This document shows, one piece after another, positions 1-12,300 of a DNA stretch of 64,000 nucleotides. Where the stretch lies: the NCBI GenBank assembly GCA_002349055.1, contig DECD01000024.1, positions 7,118 through 71,117 of the forward strand, written 5' to 3'. A program made the translations under genes and the position numbers. How positions within the stretch are numbered: the stretch's first letter is position 1; each line of letters starts with the position of its first letter. This DNA comes from Bacteroidales bacterium UBA2939 (GTDB taxonomy: Bacteria > Bacteroidota > Bacteroidia > Bacteroidales > P3). The notes under the pieces are model-generated. The model made no database searches and had not been told where the DNA came from. It was given only the letters and a program-made list of their open reading frames with translations.

Positions 1-75
1 TCCTAGGGTTTCCTAGGATTTCCTAGGTGGTCCTAGGTAATCCTAGGTGGTTCTAGGTTCTAGGAGGGATTCTAG
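1..75. repeat. CCTAGG palindrome array, 10-bp period (left copy)
   Basis: Five perfect CCTAGG palindromes start at 2, 12, 22, 32 and 42, exactly 10 bp apart, followed by degenerate CTAG units at about 52, 59 and 71. The array is cut by the window edge and may extend further left. It overlaps the 3' end of the four-helix-bundle gene, whose TAG stop (43-45, minus strand) lies inside a unit. A matching array lies on the other side of that gene at 711-795. A 10-bp spacing puts each palindrome on the same face of the helix. Function unknown. Confidence 0.9.
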
Positions 76-699
76 TTCTTTGATTCTTTTCTTTAGTTGT
101 TGGTTTTCTGTTTCCAGTGCACGCAGGCGGGCGTCGGCCTCTTGGCGGTAGCCTGTTCGGGCGGCGTGCATGCGCTCCTTGATGCCTCCTTCGGTTACAA
201 AACGCTGCTCCAATTTCTCTATATAGGAGCACATCATCTTGTCGGTCTGATGGCAGAGGGTAAGCAGCAGGTTGGCCATTTCCTCGTCGTTCATCTTGGA
301 CACCAAAGGGGCATAGTCGTCATAGTCGTTGTGCGAGTGGCAGAAGTTGCGTAGCCGCTGCTGCCTGTCGCTATCAGCAGGCCATAAAGGCAGGTGGCGG
401 GTGTTGAGGTAGTCGTGGTAGTCGGAGCGCAGTTCCTGTAGGCTGCCACGGGCCACGTTAAGCAGTTTGATCTCCATCTCGGAACTGGTTTGGCCATCCT
501 CGCTGCCCTCCACGATGTTCTGTTTGCCGCTGCGAGCGGCCTGCACCATCTGGTCTACTGTACGGTCACCATGGGGCGGAAGAAACCGATGGCAGAACTC
601 CACCGTCAGCTGGTAGATGGTATCACTCTTGCGATAGATGAAGAGGTCTTTCCATACTACCGGGGCCTTTAGTACTTTGGCTTTGGTGGGGTAGTTCAT
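43..699 (-). CDS. Four-helix-bundle protein with C-terminal coiled-coil suffix
   Basis: A 218-residue protein of the S23/intervening-sequence four-helix-bundle type. The family signature is visible around residues 55-95: a G-x-x-N-I-V-E-G turn, then an S-x-E helix and an A-x-G-S-L-x-E-L-R helix. The C-terminal 40 residues are charged and heptad-like (ALETENQQLKKRIKELESLL), predicting a short coiled coil; this resembles the Bacteroidales subfamily annotated as four helix bundle suffix domain proteins. Relatives include proteins encoded in 23S rRNA insertions and the Avd subunit of diversity-generating retroelements, which bind nucleic acid, but no reverse transcriptase or rRNA is present here. 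There is no signal peptide, so it should be cytoplasmic. It is flanked on both sides by 10-bp-phased CCTAGG arrays, and its last codons and stop lie in the left array. The molecular role is not known. Confidence 0.8.
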   Translation of the reverse strand: MNYPTKAKVLKAPVVWKDLFIYRKSDTIYQLTVEFCHRFLPPHGDRTVDQMVQAARSGKQNIVEGSEDGQTSSEMEIKLLNVARGSLQELRSDYHDYLNTRHLPLWPADSDRQQRLRNFCHSHNDYDDYAPLVSKMNDEEMANLLLTLCHQTDKMMCSYIEKLEQRFVTEGGIKERMHAARTGYRQEADARLRALETENQQLKKRIKELESLLEPRTT

Positions 700-710
700 T
701 GTTTTTATTT

Positions 711-795
711 TTTAGGGTTTACTAGGGTTTCCTAGGAGGTTCTAGGCTCTCCTAGGATTTCCTAGGCATTCCTGGGAGGGCCTAGGGCTGCCTAG
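711..795. repeat. CCTAGG palindrome array, 10-bp period (right copy)
   Basis: CCTAGG or one-base variants occur at 721, 731, 741, 751, 761, 771, 781 and 791, with a weaker unit at 711, all in strict 10-bp register. The array fills the gap between the start of the four-helix-bundle gene (699) and the end of the lipoprotein gene, whose TAG stop (792-794, minus strand) lies in the last unit. It would be in the 5' region of the four-helix-bundle transcript. It is the same repeat as at 1-75. Confidence 0.9.
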
Positions 796-3095
796 TGGTT
801 ATCGAGGACGGGGGCGGTGGGGCCGGGGGACCAGCCGTGGCCGCCGTCGGGTTTGTCGTTGTCGAGTTTGGTGACGAGGGCATCAGCGCCGGAGGCGGCG
901 GAGGCATTGGCAGCGGTGACGCTGGTGATGTATGACTGGTTGCTGGCGACAAGGTAGCAACAATTGAGAGCATGGGTTTGGTCGATTTGAGCACCTGTGA
1001 GGGTGGTGGAACCATAGAAGACACCTGCATTGGCAACATAGGAGTAGCAGTTGTAGAAGTTGCCACCCGTGAAGATGCCCACGATACCACCTTTGATATC
1101 GCTGCTGCTACTGTGCTGGACGCTGACTCCATGGGCGTAGCTGTTCCTGATGTAGCCACTGGTCATAACAGCCACCAGGCCGCCAGCGATACGCGTGGTG
1201 CCCGTGGCATCGGACAGAATCACCTGTCCCGCATCGGCATAGCAGTTGATGATGGTTCCCGCCGTCAGCGAGTCGACGATACCGGCGGCTCTGACGCCGG
1301 TGACCTGGCCGTTGATGCGGCAGTAGTCCACCTTTGCATAATAATCGCTGTTGGTATGGACGATGGCGCCCACCTGGCCCGTGGTGACGATGACACCACC
1401 GCTGCCGAAGTAGCAGTTTCTCACCGTTCCCTTGTTGTCGTAGACGATGCCGCCCCACTGGGCGGTGCTGGCATTGATACGGGAGCTGAAATAGGAGTTC
1501 TCCACGGTGCCACTGGCAGCATTGTTGAGGCAAATGCCGGCGACCTTGGTATACTCGCCTTCTTCGGTGGTCACCGACATGTCGCTAGTGGTCTGGCAGC
1601 CCCTGATGATGCCGCTATTTTCGAGGCAGATGCCGGCGATGCTATAGTCTTCGAGGGTCGTCAGTTTGGCGCGGCAGTTGCAGCCTATGATTCTGCCGCT
1701 AGCCTTATTCTCAACGACAAGACCCGCCACAGCATCGGTATCGGAGACGATGCCGGTGCCTGTCTGCGACGTGACGACACAGTTCTCAATGGTGCCTTTG
1801 TTTGTAGTGCAGAAGGGCGACTTGCCCGAACCGGGATTGGTGTAGTGGGCATCGGACCGGACGGTGATTCCCTCCACCACGCTACCCTCGGTGATGGTGC
1901 TGAAAATCGGATAGGTGCTATTGTTGGTGATACCCGGGGTGGAGGAGCCGGAAACGGCGCTGAAGTGACCGGTGAAATTGGTTATCGGCTCCCAGTTGGC
2001 GGTGGTGAGGACGATGTCGGAGCGCATGAGCGTGATGTAGGTGTTGGTAGTGACGGTTTGGTTGTTGATTTTGCCGGTGGTATTGTAGCAATTGCGGAGA
2101 TATTGCAGATCGGCCAGAGTGTAGACTTTGAAGGGGCGGGTCTTGGTGCCGTTGCCAGCAAGGCCGGCGCTGGCGGCGCCGCTTTCCCAGTTGCTGATGC
2201 CGATGGCGCGCATATTGGTGATGCCGCAGCGGCGCACGGGCACACTGAAGTCCTTGCTGAACGATCCTTGGTCAGAGACCACCGTCATGGTGAGGTTGTA
2301 GGTGAAGGTCTGCTCGCGGGTGCCGCGGGCAGGGAGCACCAGGTAGAAGCTGCGCAGGGAGTCCTGCTTGATTTCGAGGCCCTCCTCGCCGCAGGTGATG
2401 GTCACATAGTTGTTGGTACCCCCTTCGAGTTTAGGTTCGGCGGTGGTGAAATTCTTGACTGTGAACGCTCCGCTGAGGTTCTTCTCGTCGCGCGAGGTGA
2501 AAGTGATACTACGGACCGTGGCATCGGTAGTGGTAGAACTATTAAAGAGCTGCACACGCACGATGCCGCTGAGGTTGTGGAAGTCGAGGTTGAAAGGATT
2601 AGGGTTCTCGGGAGTCCATTCGTCGGTATAGACAGCCACCATGGGGAGGATGCGGCGCGAGAAGGTGGAGTCGCTCCGCAGAGGCTGGTTGGTGGGGAGA
2701 ACGAGCGTAGGATCGTCAAAATCGGTGCGGCCTTCACCGCGGCCGTTGATGACGTTGTCCTCATTGTAAGGGTGCAGACCGAGGAAATACTTTGACCCCT
2801 CGGGCAGGGCGGCGATGAAGACGCCGCTGAAGTCCTCATAATCTCCGGGGGAGGAGTTCACCAAGTCGCCTTTCACGGCCTTTCCCGACGAGAGGTTGGA
2901 ACCGATGCTGATTTCGTCACCAATCTCCCAGTAGATCCATTGCTCCCGGGAGAGGAAAATCTTCGAGTCGGAGTTGTCCATCTGCTCGATGGTGGCATTG
3001 AAAGTGATGCTACGGCCTTCGCGGAGCTGCTCTTTCTCGCAGGAGACAGAGAGCAACGCCAGTAGCGCTATGACCATCCATTTACAATATTTCAT
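792..3095 (-). CDS. Fimbrillin-like lipoprotein with GLUG repeats
   Basis: A 767-residue lipoprotein. The N-terminus has a basic start, a hydrophobic stretch and a lipobox ending LLSVSC, so it is probably lipidated at Cys19 and exported. Residues about 25-300 resemble the N-terminal domains of Bacteroidales fimbrillin/Mfa-like proteins: a SITFNA strand, then a W-x-x-GD-x-I-x-I segment and an F-x-F-x-N-L-x-G core near 165-180. From about residue 300 to the end there are GLUG-type repeats (GGIVGIFTGG, AGLVV, AGICL) with intervening N-C-Y/N-S-Y turns, as in M26 peptidase-like surface proteins. It follows the giant T9SS protein and a 69-residue gene on the same strand and could be in their operon. 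Likely a surface adhesin or pilus-associated subunit; the precise role is inferred. Confidence 0.75.
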   Translation of the reverse strand: MKYCKWMVIALLALLSVSCEKEQLREGRSITFNATIEQMDNSDSKIFLSREQWIYWEIGDEISIGSNLSSGKAVKGDLVNSSPGDYEDFSGVFIAALPEGSKYFLGLHPYNEDNVINGRGEGRTDFDDPTLVLPTNQPLRSDSTFSRRILPMVAVYTDEWTPENPNPFNLDFHNLSGIVRVQLFNSSTTTDATVRSITFTSRDEKNLSGAFTVKNFTTAEPKLEGGTNNYVTITCGEEGLEIKQDSLRSFYLVLPARGTREQTFTYNLTMTVVSDQGSFSKDFSVPVRRCGITNMRAIGISNWESGAASAGLAGNGTKTRPFKVYTLADLQYLRNCYNTTGKINNQTVTTNTYITLMRSDIVLTTANWEPITNFTGHFSAVSGSSTPGITNNSTYPIFSTITEGSVVEGITVRSDAHYTNPGSGKSPFCTTNKGTIENCVVTSQTGTGIVSDTDAVAGLVVENKASGRIIGCNCRAKLTTLEDYSIAGICLENSGIIRGCQTTSDMSVTTEEGEYTKVAGICLNNAASGTVENSYFSSRINASTAQWGGIVYDNKGTVRNCYFGSGGVIVTTGQVGAIVHTNSDYYAKVDYCRINGQVTGVRAAGIVDSLTAGTIINCYADAGQVILSDATGTTRIAGGLVAVMTSGYIRNSYAHGVSVQHSSSSDIKGGIVGIFTGGNFYNCYSYVANAGVFYGSTTLTGAQIDQTHALNCCYLVASNQSYITSVTAANASAASGADALVTKLDNDKPDGGHGWSPGPTAPVLDNH

Positions 3096-3122
3096 GTTCT
3101 CTTTTTATCCTTTCTTTAAACA

Positions 3123-3332
3123 TTAAAGGTTTTCCCAACTACCGGTGGTGTACTCGCCAGTGTTGTCCGTGTATTCCGACACCTCCTCGGAGTTGAGAGT
3201 CGAACTGCGGTCGGTGCCTTCGACGAGGACGTAGTCGCGCACCCCGTCGTGCAACGCCACGGTGGTGGCGTAGCCCTTTTCTGGGAGGTAGCTGAAAAGC
3301 TCCAGCTCCGGTTTTATGTATGTTCTTTTCAT
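3123..3332 (-). CDS. Small hypothetical protein, 69 residues
   Basis: Begins MKRTYIKPELE, a start typical of many short Bacteroidota proteins of unknown function. There is no signal peptide or membrane segment. The C-terminal half is acidic and rich in Ser/Thr/Glu (SEEVSEYTDNTGEYTTG). It has a purine-rich stretch just upstream of the ATG and sits 36 bp downstream of the 4163-residue T9SS protein and 27 bp upstream of the lipoprotein gene, on the same strand, so translation within that operon is plausible. The gap before it carries an 8-bp repeat around CGTTAT (about 3345-3368). I do not recognise a function. Confidence 0.6.
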   Translation of the reverse strand: MKRTYIKPELELFSYLPEKGYATTVALHDGVRDYVLVEGTDRSSTLNSEEVSEYTDNTGEYTTGSWENL

Positions 3333-3368
3333 CTCTTTGTTTTTTTCGTTATAACGTTATTTCGTTAT

Positions 3369-6300
3369 CTATCTTTGCTTGATTACTTTCTGGATGATGA
3401 CCTCGTTGGGTGTGTGTACGCGGACGAAGTAGATGCCGGTGACGAAGCTGGTCATGTCGACCACCACCTTCTTGCGTCCTGCGGCGTCGTAGTCCTGCAA
3501 CTTGCGGCCCTCGTTGTCGTAGACCTCCACGTGCGACATCTCGTCGGTCTCCACGTTGACCACGCTGGTGGTGGGGTTGGGATAGACCTTGACGGTGGTG
3601 ACGGTCTCGACGATGGGTTGGTCGGGATCGCCGGTGAAGGTGAGGGTGAGGGTGACGATGCTGTCGCAGCCGTAGACGGTGGTGAGGGTGTCGGAGAAGA
3701 CGAGCGAGACGTGACCTGCGCTGTCGAGCGTGAGGTTGAGGAGTTCGAGCTCAGAGGGCGAGATGGAGAAGCCGTAGCCGTCGTAGCCGTCGGCTAGGAG
3801 TGCCGAGTCGAAGAGGGCCGTCTGGGTGCCGTAGTGGAGGCGTATGGTTGCTGTGAGGGTGCTGTCTATCATCTCGTCGTTATCGATGACGCGGGTCGTG
3901 ATGACGGTGTCGCGGGTGTAGGTGACGCCGCCGAGGACCACCACCTCGCAGCCGTCGATGGTCTCGTGGGCATTGACGGGAATCATGTCGGGCTCGCCGA
4001 AGACGGGATAGCCGTTGTTGGTGCCCTCGAGGTCGCTGCGCCAAGTCTTGTAGTTGCCACCTTCGGCGTTATGCTCGCGTACCCATTTATTAAGCACACG
4101 CGTGAGGTTGCTGACGCCATAGACGGGTTCTTCGAGGGTCACCTGGTTGCCTTTGCCCCTGAACGAGGCGATGTCGCTCACGCTGGCATTGTCGCTGACC
4201 ATACCCACACCCTGTCGGGCATCGCCCTGGGCGTAGTAGTTCTTGTCGGCGCGCGAGTTGTTGCCCATCGAGGCGGCCACGCCGCCTTCCTGGTCGCTGC
4301 CGTTCATGCTGCCGTAAACGTAGTTGTTTTCCAGCACGGTGTTCTCGGCATGACCCACAATACCACCCATGTTCTGTGAGCTACCCACATTGCGCATGTG
4401 GACGTAGTTGTTGGCGATATAGGTGTTGGTGCCGGAGCTCTTGCGACGGAAGAGGCCCTGTGCGGGTTCGCCGTCGGCTTCGCCCTGGATACCGCCGGAG
4501 ATGTTGCCGTTGGTCTCGTTGTAGCCAATGATGTAGCTGTCGCGCACGACGTCGGCCACACCCTGTGCCACGGCGCCGCCGACATAGACGGCGTCGCCCA
4601 CCAGCTTGATATTAGCCACTTGGGCCTCGGCCACCTGGTCTTGTTTCGACTTGCCGATGAGGGTACCCACGGCGTAGTGCGTGGAGAGGATGGAGGTCAC
4701 TTTCTCAGCGGGGTTGGGATTGGCGACATAGTCGACACCCACATCCTGAATCGTCGACTTCTGCGACGAGGCTGCCAGGGCGCTCACGAAGTGGCCACCG
4801 CGGACGAAGATGTTGCGGATGTTGAGGCCGGTGACCTCGGCTCCGTCGAGGAACGAGAAGACGGCCACGTTCTCCATGTCGGGTTCGTTGAGGATGAAGT
4901 TCCTCACCGTCACGAAATCGTTCTCGTCAAGGGGCGTGGTAGAGGTCTCCTCCTTACCCACACAGACAAACCTGCCGCGGAAGCCATACTGCAGCGTACC
5001 CACGGGACTCCAGAGGTAGTCCTTCATGTCGTAGTCCGTATCGTTGGCTTTCTTGTGGAGGTAGACGGTGTTGAAGCGGAAGGGACGTGCCTGAGTGCCG
5101 TTCAAGCCGTTGACCACGGAGATGAACCAAGCCAGACCGTTCTCGTCGTAGATGTGTACGTCGTCGTTATAGGTGGTGACGTATCCAGCATTGTGGCCGA
5201 CGTCTCCGTCGCGACCATCTCCGCTGGTGTATCCTTCCACGGTGGGACGGCCTGTATAGGAGGTGCCGGAAGCCAGTGCCGCACCAGCTTTGGCGCTGGT
5301 GTTGATATGGTCTTTCCAGTATTCGGTGGGACCATAGTAGGCTATCACGTCGTCGTCGTGGTTGGGCACCACATAGGTAGCGGGGTTGGTGGTGTAGGGG
5401 TTGAAGCTCCACATCAGGAACTTGCTGCCGCTCTCCTGCTCGGCGCGGGTCTTGAGCTTAATTACATCGCCCTCGCAGAAGCGCAGGTCGGTCAGCGCAT
5501 GGCTGTGTGTCTCATCGATATACTGGTACAGGCTGTCGTCTGTAGGATCTCCTGTTCTGGCATCGATGGTGCCCACCGAAGGATCGGTGTAGACATAGGG
5601 AGTAATCTTGATACCCTTGAAGTAGCGGATAGCCTCGGCCTCGTCTTCTGTCTCCACCGATGTCCAGCCGTTGGTGGGCGTAGTGGTGAGTTGCAGCAGG
5701 GGCCGGTCGCCGCTCCCTGCGGGAACCTCGGGAATATCAGTGTACTCATTCACCTTACGGATGGTGATATTGAGATACTTGGTGAGGGAGCACTCGCCGG
5801 TGGCGTCGACAGCCGTCACCTTGACCTTGGCCAAACGTGAGCCTGCCGCGCGCGCCATCTCGACACGCGGGGTGAGGAAGGTGTCGATGATTGAAGACCA
5901 GTAGTGCGCGGTGTCGTGATCGGTGAGGGCTTTCTGTATCTCGGCATTGGTGTAGGGCGTGGTATGCTCGTCCATCAGGATGTCGTAGTTGTCGGCTGCA
6001 CCGTCGTTGTCGTGCAGTTTCCAGGTATAGGTGTAGGGAGCGAAGCCGCCCTGAAGTCGATACACGATGGTGTCGCCACCCAGCGGGCAGGTGTTCGCCT
6101 TCTGGATGCCGTAGTGCAGCACATCCTGTCCCTTGTAGGCAGTACCGCCGGGACGAACCAGCGGCATGTCTTGCGATGCCAGCTGATGTTTGAAGGTGGC
6201 GCAGCGGAAGAGGTAGAGGTTGTTGCTGCTGACGCTCTGGTTATAGAACACATTGAAGCCATCATCGCTCTGGAAGTTCTTGTTCTCATACGCGTTCTCC

Positions 6301-9300
6301 AAGACGACGAAGTCGTAGCTGTTATTGACGGCTATGCGTATGGTATCGCGGGTGGTGGGACCGGGGAACCACTTGCGGACGCCAATTCTTGTCTTGGTGC
6401 CCAGCGCGCCGGTGATGCTGAAGACGTCGCTCTGGACGTCGTTGAGTTCCTTCTCCGCAGCGCTGCCCGAGGTGGGCTCAGTGCGGGTCAAGTACACATT
6501 GGCCTTCTTCCAGGTGGTGTAGACCAGCGTTGTATCGAGGGTGAAGCGCGACGGTACGCCCTCGATGGTTGCCATTTGCCACCATTCAGCACCACTTGGG
6601 TCGTGAATAGCGGGAGTCATGAGGCGGTTGCGGGTGATGTCGACAGCGGTGTTCTTGTGCGACTCGGGCAGCACTATGTGGCCACCGTCGACGTAGATGG
6701 CACCGTTGCCTGGGGCCTTGGCCACCGACACGGGATCCAAGTTGTCGTAGCCTGTGAGGGTGTGGGAGAAATTGTCGCGCACCATCACGTCGCCCTTGAG
6801 GGTCAGCGTGCCGCCGCCGGTGACGCTGATGGCGCCCATATTTTCAGAACTGAGCGGCCAGCCTGTTGTGGCGTCGCGCTGCGAAGTCTCCGAGCCGTAG
6901 GCGTTCCAGTTGTGGCGCACCAGCGTACCCTCCGAGAGGGTCACCGCACCATTGTTCTTAATTGCAATGATGGGGCCGTAGGCGCGGTTGGTGTCGGGCT
7001 CGAAGTGGACTTTGCCTCCTGGGACGGTGTCATCATCCCATTTGTAGGTCTTCCCGCCGACGGTGATTTCATGCTTTTTATAGAATCCGTTGTCACATGA
7101 ATCGGGGTCGGAGGAAGTGCATACACGCTTGATATGGGCGCCGGCGCTGCCATGGAAGTCGATGTTTTTCGCCGTGAAGAGGTTGTCCTGACCGCTGACC
7201 ACAATCATCGGGCCGCGGTAGACACCCACCTCGTCAGGCAGTTGGTGGTGGTGACCTTCATAGCGTATCACCTGTATTGGGGGGCCGTCGGCTCCCTGTA
7301 TGTGGACGGGCCTCTCATTGATATTCACCTGGTCGATGATGGCAATGACGTCGCCCTCCTGATAGACGTTGCTACTCAGCGCATGCTGGAAGCTCTGCAC
7401 ATAGCAGTCGGGGCTCTTGCCAATGACCGTTGGGGCTTTAGCCACGCTGTCTGTGTTACCTGATTCTAATAACTGATGATAGTAACTGGTGCCGTAGGTA
7501 TAGGGGTGTACGGTATAGCTGCCGCGCGTCACCGATTCGGCCGAGGCCAGATAGATGGTGTCGCCGTGCGAGCGGCTCTTCACATTGATAGTGAAGTTGT
7601 AATCGCCAGAGTTCTCACCCTTCTTCCACCTCATGCCCAGCACCACCTTGCCGAGATAGCCTTTGTCGTCGATGGCCGGGTAGATGCGCGAGCCGTCGAA
7701 GAGCAGGGTGACGTTGAGGGCTGCCGAGCCACGGCCGTCGAGGATACCCAGACGCCGGCCGTTGGTTTCGCCACCGCTGGTCAGGTCAACCGCAGTGTTG
7801 CCGTCGGCGGCATATCTCTGCGCATCGGCACCGGCAGCACGTGCAAGACGGAAGATATTGATGTCGGCTTCGTCGATGGACGTCCAACCCAGGTTCTCGT
7901 TCAGGTCACCGGTGACGGCATCGTTGGGCACCAGGTGCATGCCAAACAGGTTGTTGACGTCATGCGGTGCGCTGGTGATGGTGCTGCCATTTTCAACCAT
8001 GTAGAATGGGTCAAAATCATCATAATCTCCGGTATACGGCGAGCCGTCGCCGTTGGTAGGCTCCCATTTCACGCTGGTGATGTAGAGCTCGCGGTTCTCG
8101 TCGAGGGTGATGGGCAGGATGACGCGGCGGGTGAAGGTGTTGGTGACATCGTTGTTGAACATGGCCAGCACGCTGGTCTCCATGTCGCGGAAGCTCTCGA
8201 TGATGGTGCTGATATAGACCTTCACCTTGACGGGTCCCACATAGTCATTATTCTCATCATACTCGTCGAGGGTGAATTCCACGGTGCCGAGGAAGGTGGA
8301 AGCGAAAGTGGGGCTGTAGGTAAGCAGCAGGTCCATGGAGGGCATGATGCGGTCACCCTCTGCCACCTTTGGCGAGCAGAAGTTGGCCGACGCATTGTAG
8401 TAGGAGTTGCCCGAGAGCACCACAGAACTCATTGCCTCAGTCACACCCATAATGGAGGGCATTACATAATGGCCGGCATCGGTTTTGAAATTCTCGCCCG
8501 GTTGCATTACGAGGCCGAAAGTGTTGTCGGGGTAGCTTAATATCAGGTCCCTACCTGTACTCAGACCGCCTTCTTCAAGGGACGCTTTCTTCCACGCACC
8601 TTTAGTCTTTACGTCGGTGCCAGCGCTATAGTCTGCTGCCAGCGTTTCGAAGTCGGTGGTAGTAGCCCAAGCCTCATCCACGAGGTTCGCCGTCGAGTTG
8701 GAACCCGAAATAATAATGCCGTCGTTGTTGAACTTGTAGTAGTGGCCTTCCGAGGTTGCGGGGAGCGTGATGGTGGCTTTTGCCAAGGCCAAGTTGGTGT
8801 CGTTGATTTTGACGTTCACATCCTCTGCCAACTGAGTGGGGTCGATATGCGCGCGGATGGCGGCCTCGCGGAGACGAACGCCGGTGCCGACCTTCCACTC
8901 GCGGTAGTTCAAGAATTCAAGTTCTTCACTGATAAAGTTCTCATAAGGTAGTTCGGCTTTATTGGATACATAACCTTCTGCACTTTCATCAAGCCAATTC
9001 ATTGGGTAGCCATCACGTTTTGTAGTATATTTGTTTGTGCTTTTGCAGGGTGACACAAATCCTGCAAATCCACTATTCCAGTCATAGCCCCATTCCAACC
9101 AAGACTGTACATGGGGGATTGTATCGGGATCATAATAAGCAGTGGAGAGAGCTGTAACTGAGGAACTATAGCCGTATGGAGTGGTCAGATAACAGAAGCC
9201 ATAAACGTAACCTGGCGTATAGTAGTTCGGCATTATCGGGGTCTCGTCCAACTGAATCTTGAAATCGATACCGTTATTAAGCACTAACAAGGTGTGCTTT

Positions 9301-12300
9301 TTATCGGTATCAGTGGGGCTCACAACATGAGTAAAATCGCACATGGTGGAGGTATTGGCACAAGCATTGTCACTTGTCGCCACCTCGCGAAGGGGCTGAA
9401 TAGGAACCAATTCGAGTTCACCCTCATCCAGGTCTTCTTCATAGTTATACAGGTTAGTTACAAAGCTCAACGGTTCATCATACTCAGCGACGTTGAAGCC
9501 ACGGAAAGACATGGTGTCCGCGCGGAGGATGGTGTAAGGCTCGCTGATGTAGGCATCCGAGGCATCGGTGGCACCGAGGTAGTGTACCGCCGTGTTGTGC
9601 GAGAAGAATTGACCTGTACGCTGTACCGACTCGAGTTCCTTGGTGGGACGACAATTACTGAGTTCGCCGTAGTTCCAGAGGTTGATATCGCTCCTCACAT
9701 CGCCGCCTTTTACCGAGGTGCCGCTGCCAAAGAGACTCTTCCTGACATTCATTGAGGGTAACAGGTTTGTCTCATCGGCACCAGTATTATAACCCTTGCC
9801 GTCGATGCGAATCATACTTTCGCCACCCACGAAGCCGCTGGTGTTGAAGCTTGCCGAACCCGAACCGGCACCCCAGTTAGCACCGGCATAGACCGAATGA
9901 TTAAGCATTGTAGGAGTCTCAACCAGAGTATCCGACAGGCTGCCCTCCTCGCCGGGCTTGAAGACCCAGTAGGCATTGTCTACGGTGCTCTTGGCTCCGC
10001 CGCTGCTGTAGGAGCGGCGATAGGCCACGCAGCTGTCGATGGCATCGGGGCCGACATTGACATACACAGAGCCGTAGGTGGTGCCGAGGTAACCGGCGCC
10101 GTAGAGGTTGCTCTCCACGATGCCACCCGTCATATTGATGATGGACGAGGGACGCAAGGTTGTCTCAGAACTTCCTACACCCGTACATTCGCTGGCATAG
10201 CCGTCGTCGACGCTCTCCGAGCCACCATAGAGGCTCCTGTTGATTTTGCCGCCATCCATGTTTATCACCTTCACGCCGTAGACCAGCGCGTTTCCGTCCT
10301 CGCCGCCACGGCCGCTGGCGCCGCCGAAGACGTCGTTATTGAACACACCGCCGTGGATGTTGGAAATAATATAGGAGTAATCCAAGGGGTTGGTGTGGGC
10401 CTGGGCGGTGGTGAGCGAGATGTCGGGCACCTTGTGGCCGTTCACAAGCACATACTGGCGGTTCTCATCCTTCTGGTAGTTCCATGTGGAGCCCAGCTTG
10501 CCGCCGCCGTAGAAGTTGCCATTCACCACGCCGTCGTTGATAGTGATGGTGATGAATTCGGTGTTGGGGCGGTGCAGGTGGCGTATGATGGGATTGTTGG
10601 GGTCGGTCAAGTCGTCCTCGTAAATGCCGGAATTGTAATCGGAGATGGGGTAGTCGCCATTTCCGCCGCCGTAGATGTTGTTGAAGCGGCCGGAGTGGAT
10701 ATCGATGACGCTCTTATAGACATCGCCGGCGAAGTCGTTGCCGCCGAAGAGGTTGTTCACCAGGTTGACACCCTTGAAGTCGAGGTGTGCGGTGCCGTGG
10801 ACATCGGAGCCCCAGCATCCGCCGAAGAGGCTCTCGAAGGGGGTATCCCAGCCATCGTAGGTGTTGATGTAGGTATTCATGACGTCGCCGCCGCGGCCGC
10901 CGCCGTAGGCTTTGGCGCTGCTCACCAGGTCGGCGTGGTAGAGGTGGACATGGGTGTTCTCCTCGACGTTGCCGTAGCGGGTACCTTGCAGGTTGTAGTT
11001 GTTGAGGTGCTCGTAGTCGCCCATGCCGCCGCCGTAGATGGCGCCATAGATGTTGAGCAGGCGGTCGTGACCCTTGACGGTGTCGTTGACGGTCACGCAG
11101 GTGGTGCGTGCGTCGGCCATGGAGCCGCCGCCGTAGACGCCGCCGTTGGTGGTACCCACGGAGCCACCCCAAAGGTTGACGCTCGTGCTATCCACGTCGG
11201 GACGTCCGGCGATGGTGATAAGCGCCTTCTCCAGCTCGGCCGAATCGGCAGGCGAAAGCTCATGACCGTCGAAGTAGGTGGGATTTGTCTCCACGTAGCC
11301 GAAGGGGTAAATCTTGAAGCGGTTGTCGCCAATTTCCACGAAGTCGTAACGGCCGTCGGATCCGCCGAAGAGGTTCTTCACCACGCCGCCGCTGACGTCG
11401 ACACGCGTGCTGCCGTCGATGTTGCCGCTGATGTCGTTGCCGCCGAAGACATAGCGCACGCCGTCATCTGTGGTGTTGCGCACCTCGACGTAGGAGACGC
11501 CCTTGACGTCGCTCATGCGGCAGCCGCCGAAGAGGGTGTCGAGGATGGTGACATCCGCGCTGTTGAGTGCCACATGGGTCGAAACGTTCTTCACCATGTC
11601 GCCATTGACGTCGGCGAAACTCCACGAGGCACCCATAGCACCGTTGTTGGCACCGCCGAAGACGGTGTTGACGACACCTTTCTTGAGCTGTATGTCGGGC
11701 ACCACGTCGAGCATGTCGTCGACGTTGTTGCCGCCGAAGATGGTGTGGACGGTGTGGACATTGTTGCCGGTATTGTTGAGCAGCACCAACACCGATTCCT
11801 CGACACCCACGCCGTTGCCGCCTCCGAAGACGGTGTCGATGCTACCGCCCGAGGTGTTGATGTCGATGAAGGTCGACGACTGTTTGGGCAAGGGGAGGTA
11901 GCCGTTGGGGTCGGGGCAGAAAGAGACCCAGCCGTACTCGGGGTGCTCGCCATCATAGTCGTAGGCGCCGTTGCCCGAGCCGTAGACGCAGGTGATTTGG
12001 GGCGTGTCCTTGATGCGGAGGTAGGCCGAATAGGTGGCGCTCCAGGTGCCGTCGCCGTTGTCCTGGTTGAGGGGAGTGCCGTCGGAGGCCACCATATCCT
12101 CGTAGGCGGCCACCAGGGCTTGCTCGTGGGTCTTGCCTTCAGCTCTGTAGCTGTCGTAGTCGTTGGTGTTATAGTAGGCGCCGAAGTGGTTGATGGAGCC
12201 CGTGCAGTCGTTGCCTGCGAAGAAGGAGCCGTCGATTCTGATGTTGTTCTTCAGGGTGATGTAGGCCAGGCCGAAAATCTTCGACTGGAAACCGCCGCCG

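Noticed and set aside
43..699. Diversity-generating retroelement, suggested by a four-helix-bundle (Avd-like) protein next to giant surface genes
   Set aside because: No reverse transcriptase, template repeat or adenine-biased variable repeat was found in the window.
1..795. CRISPR array
   Set aside because: The units are 10 bp with almost no spacer, and there are no cas genes.
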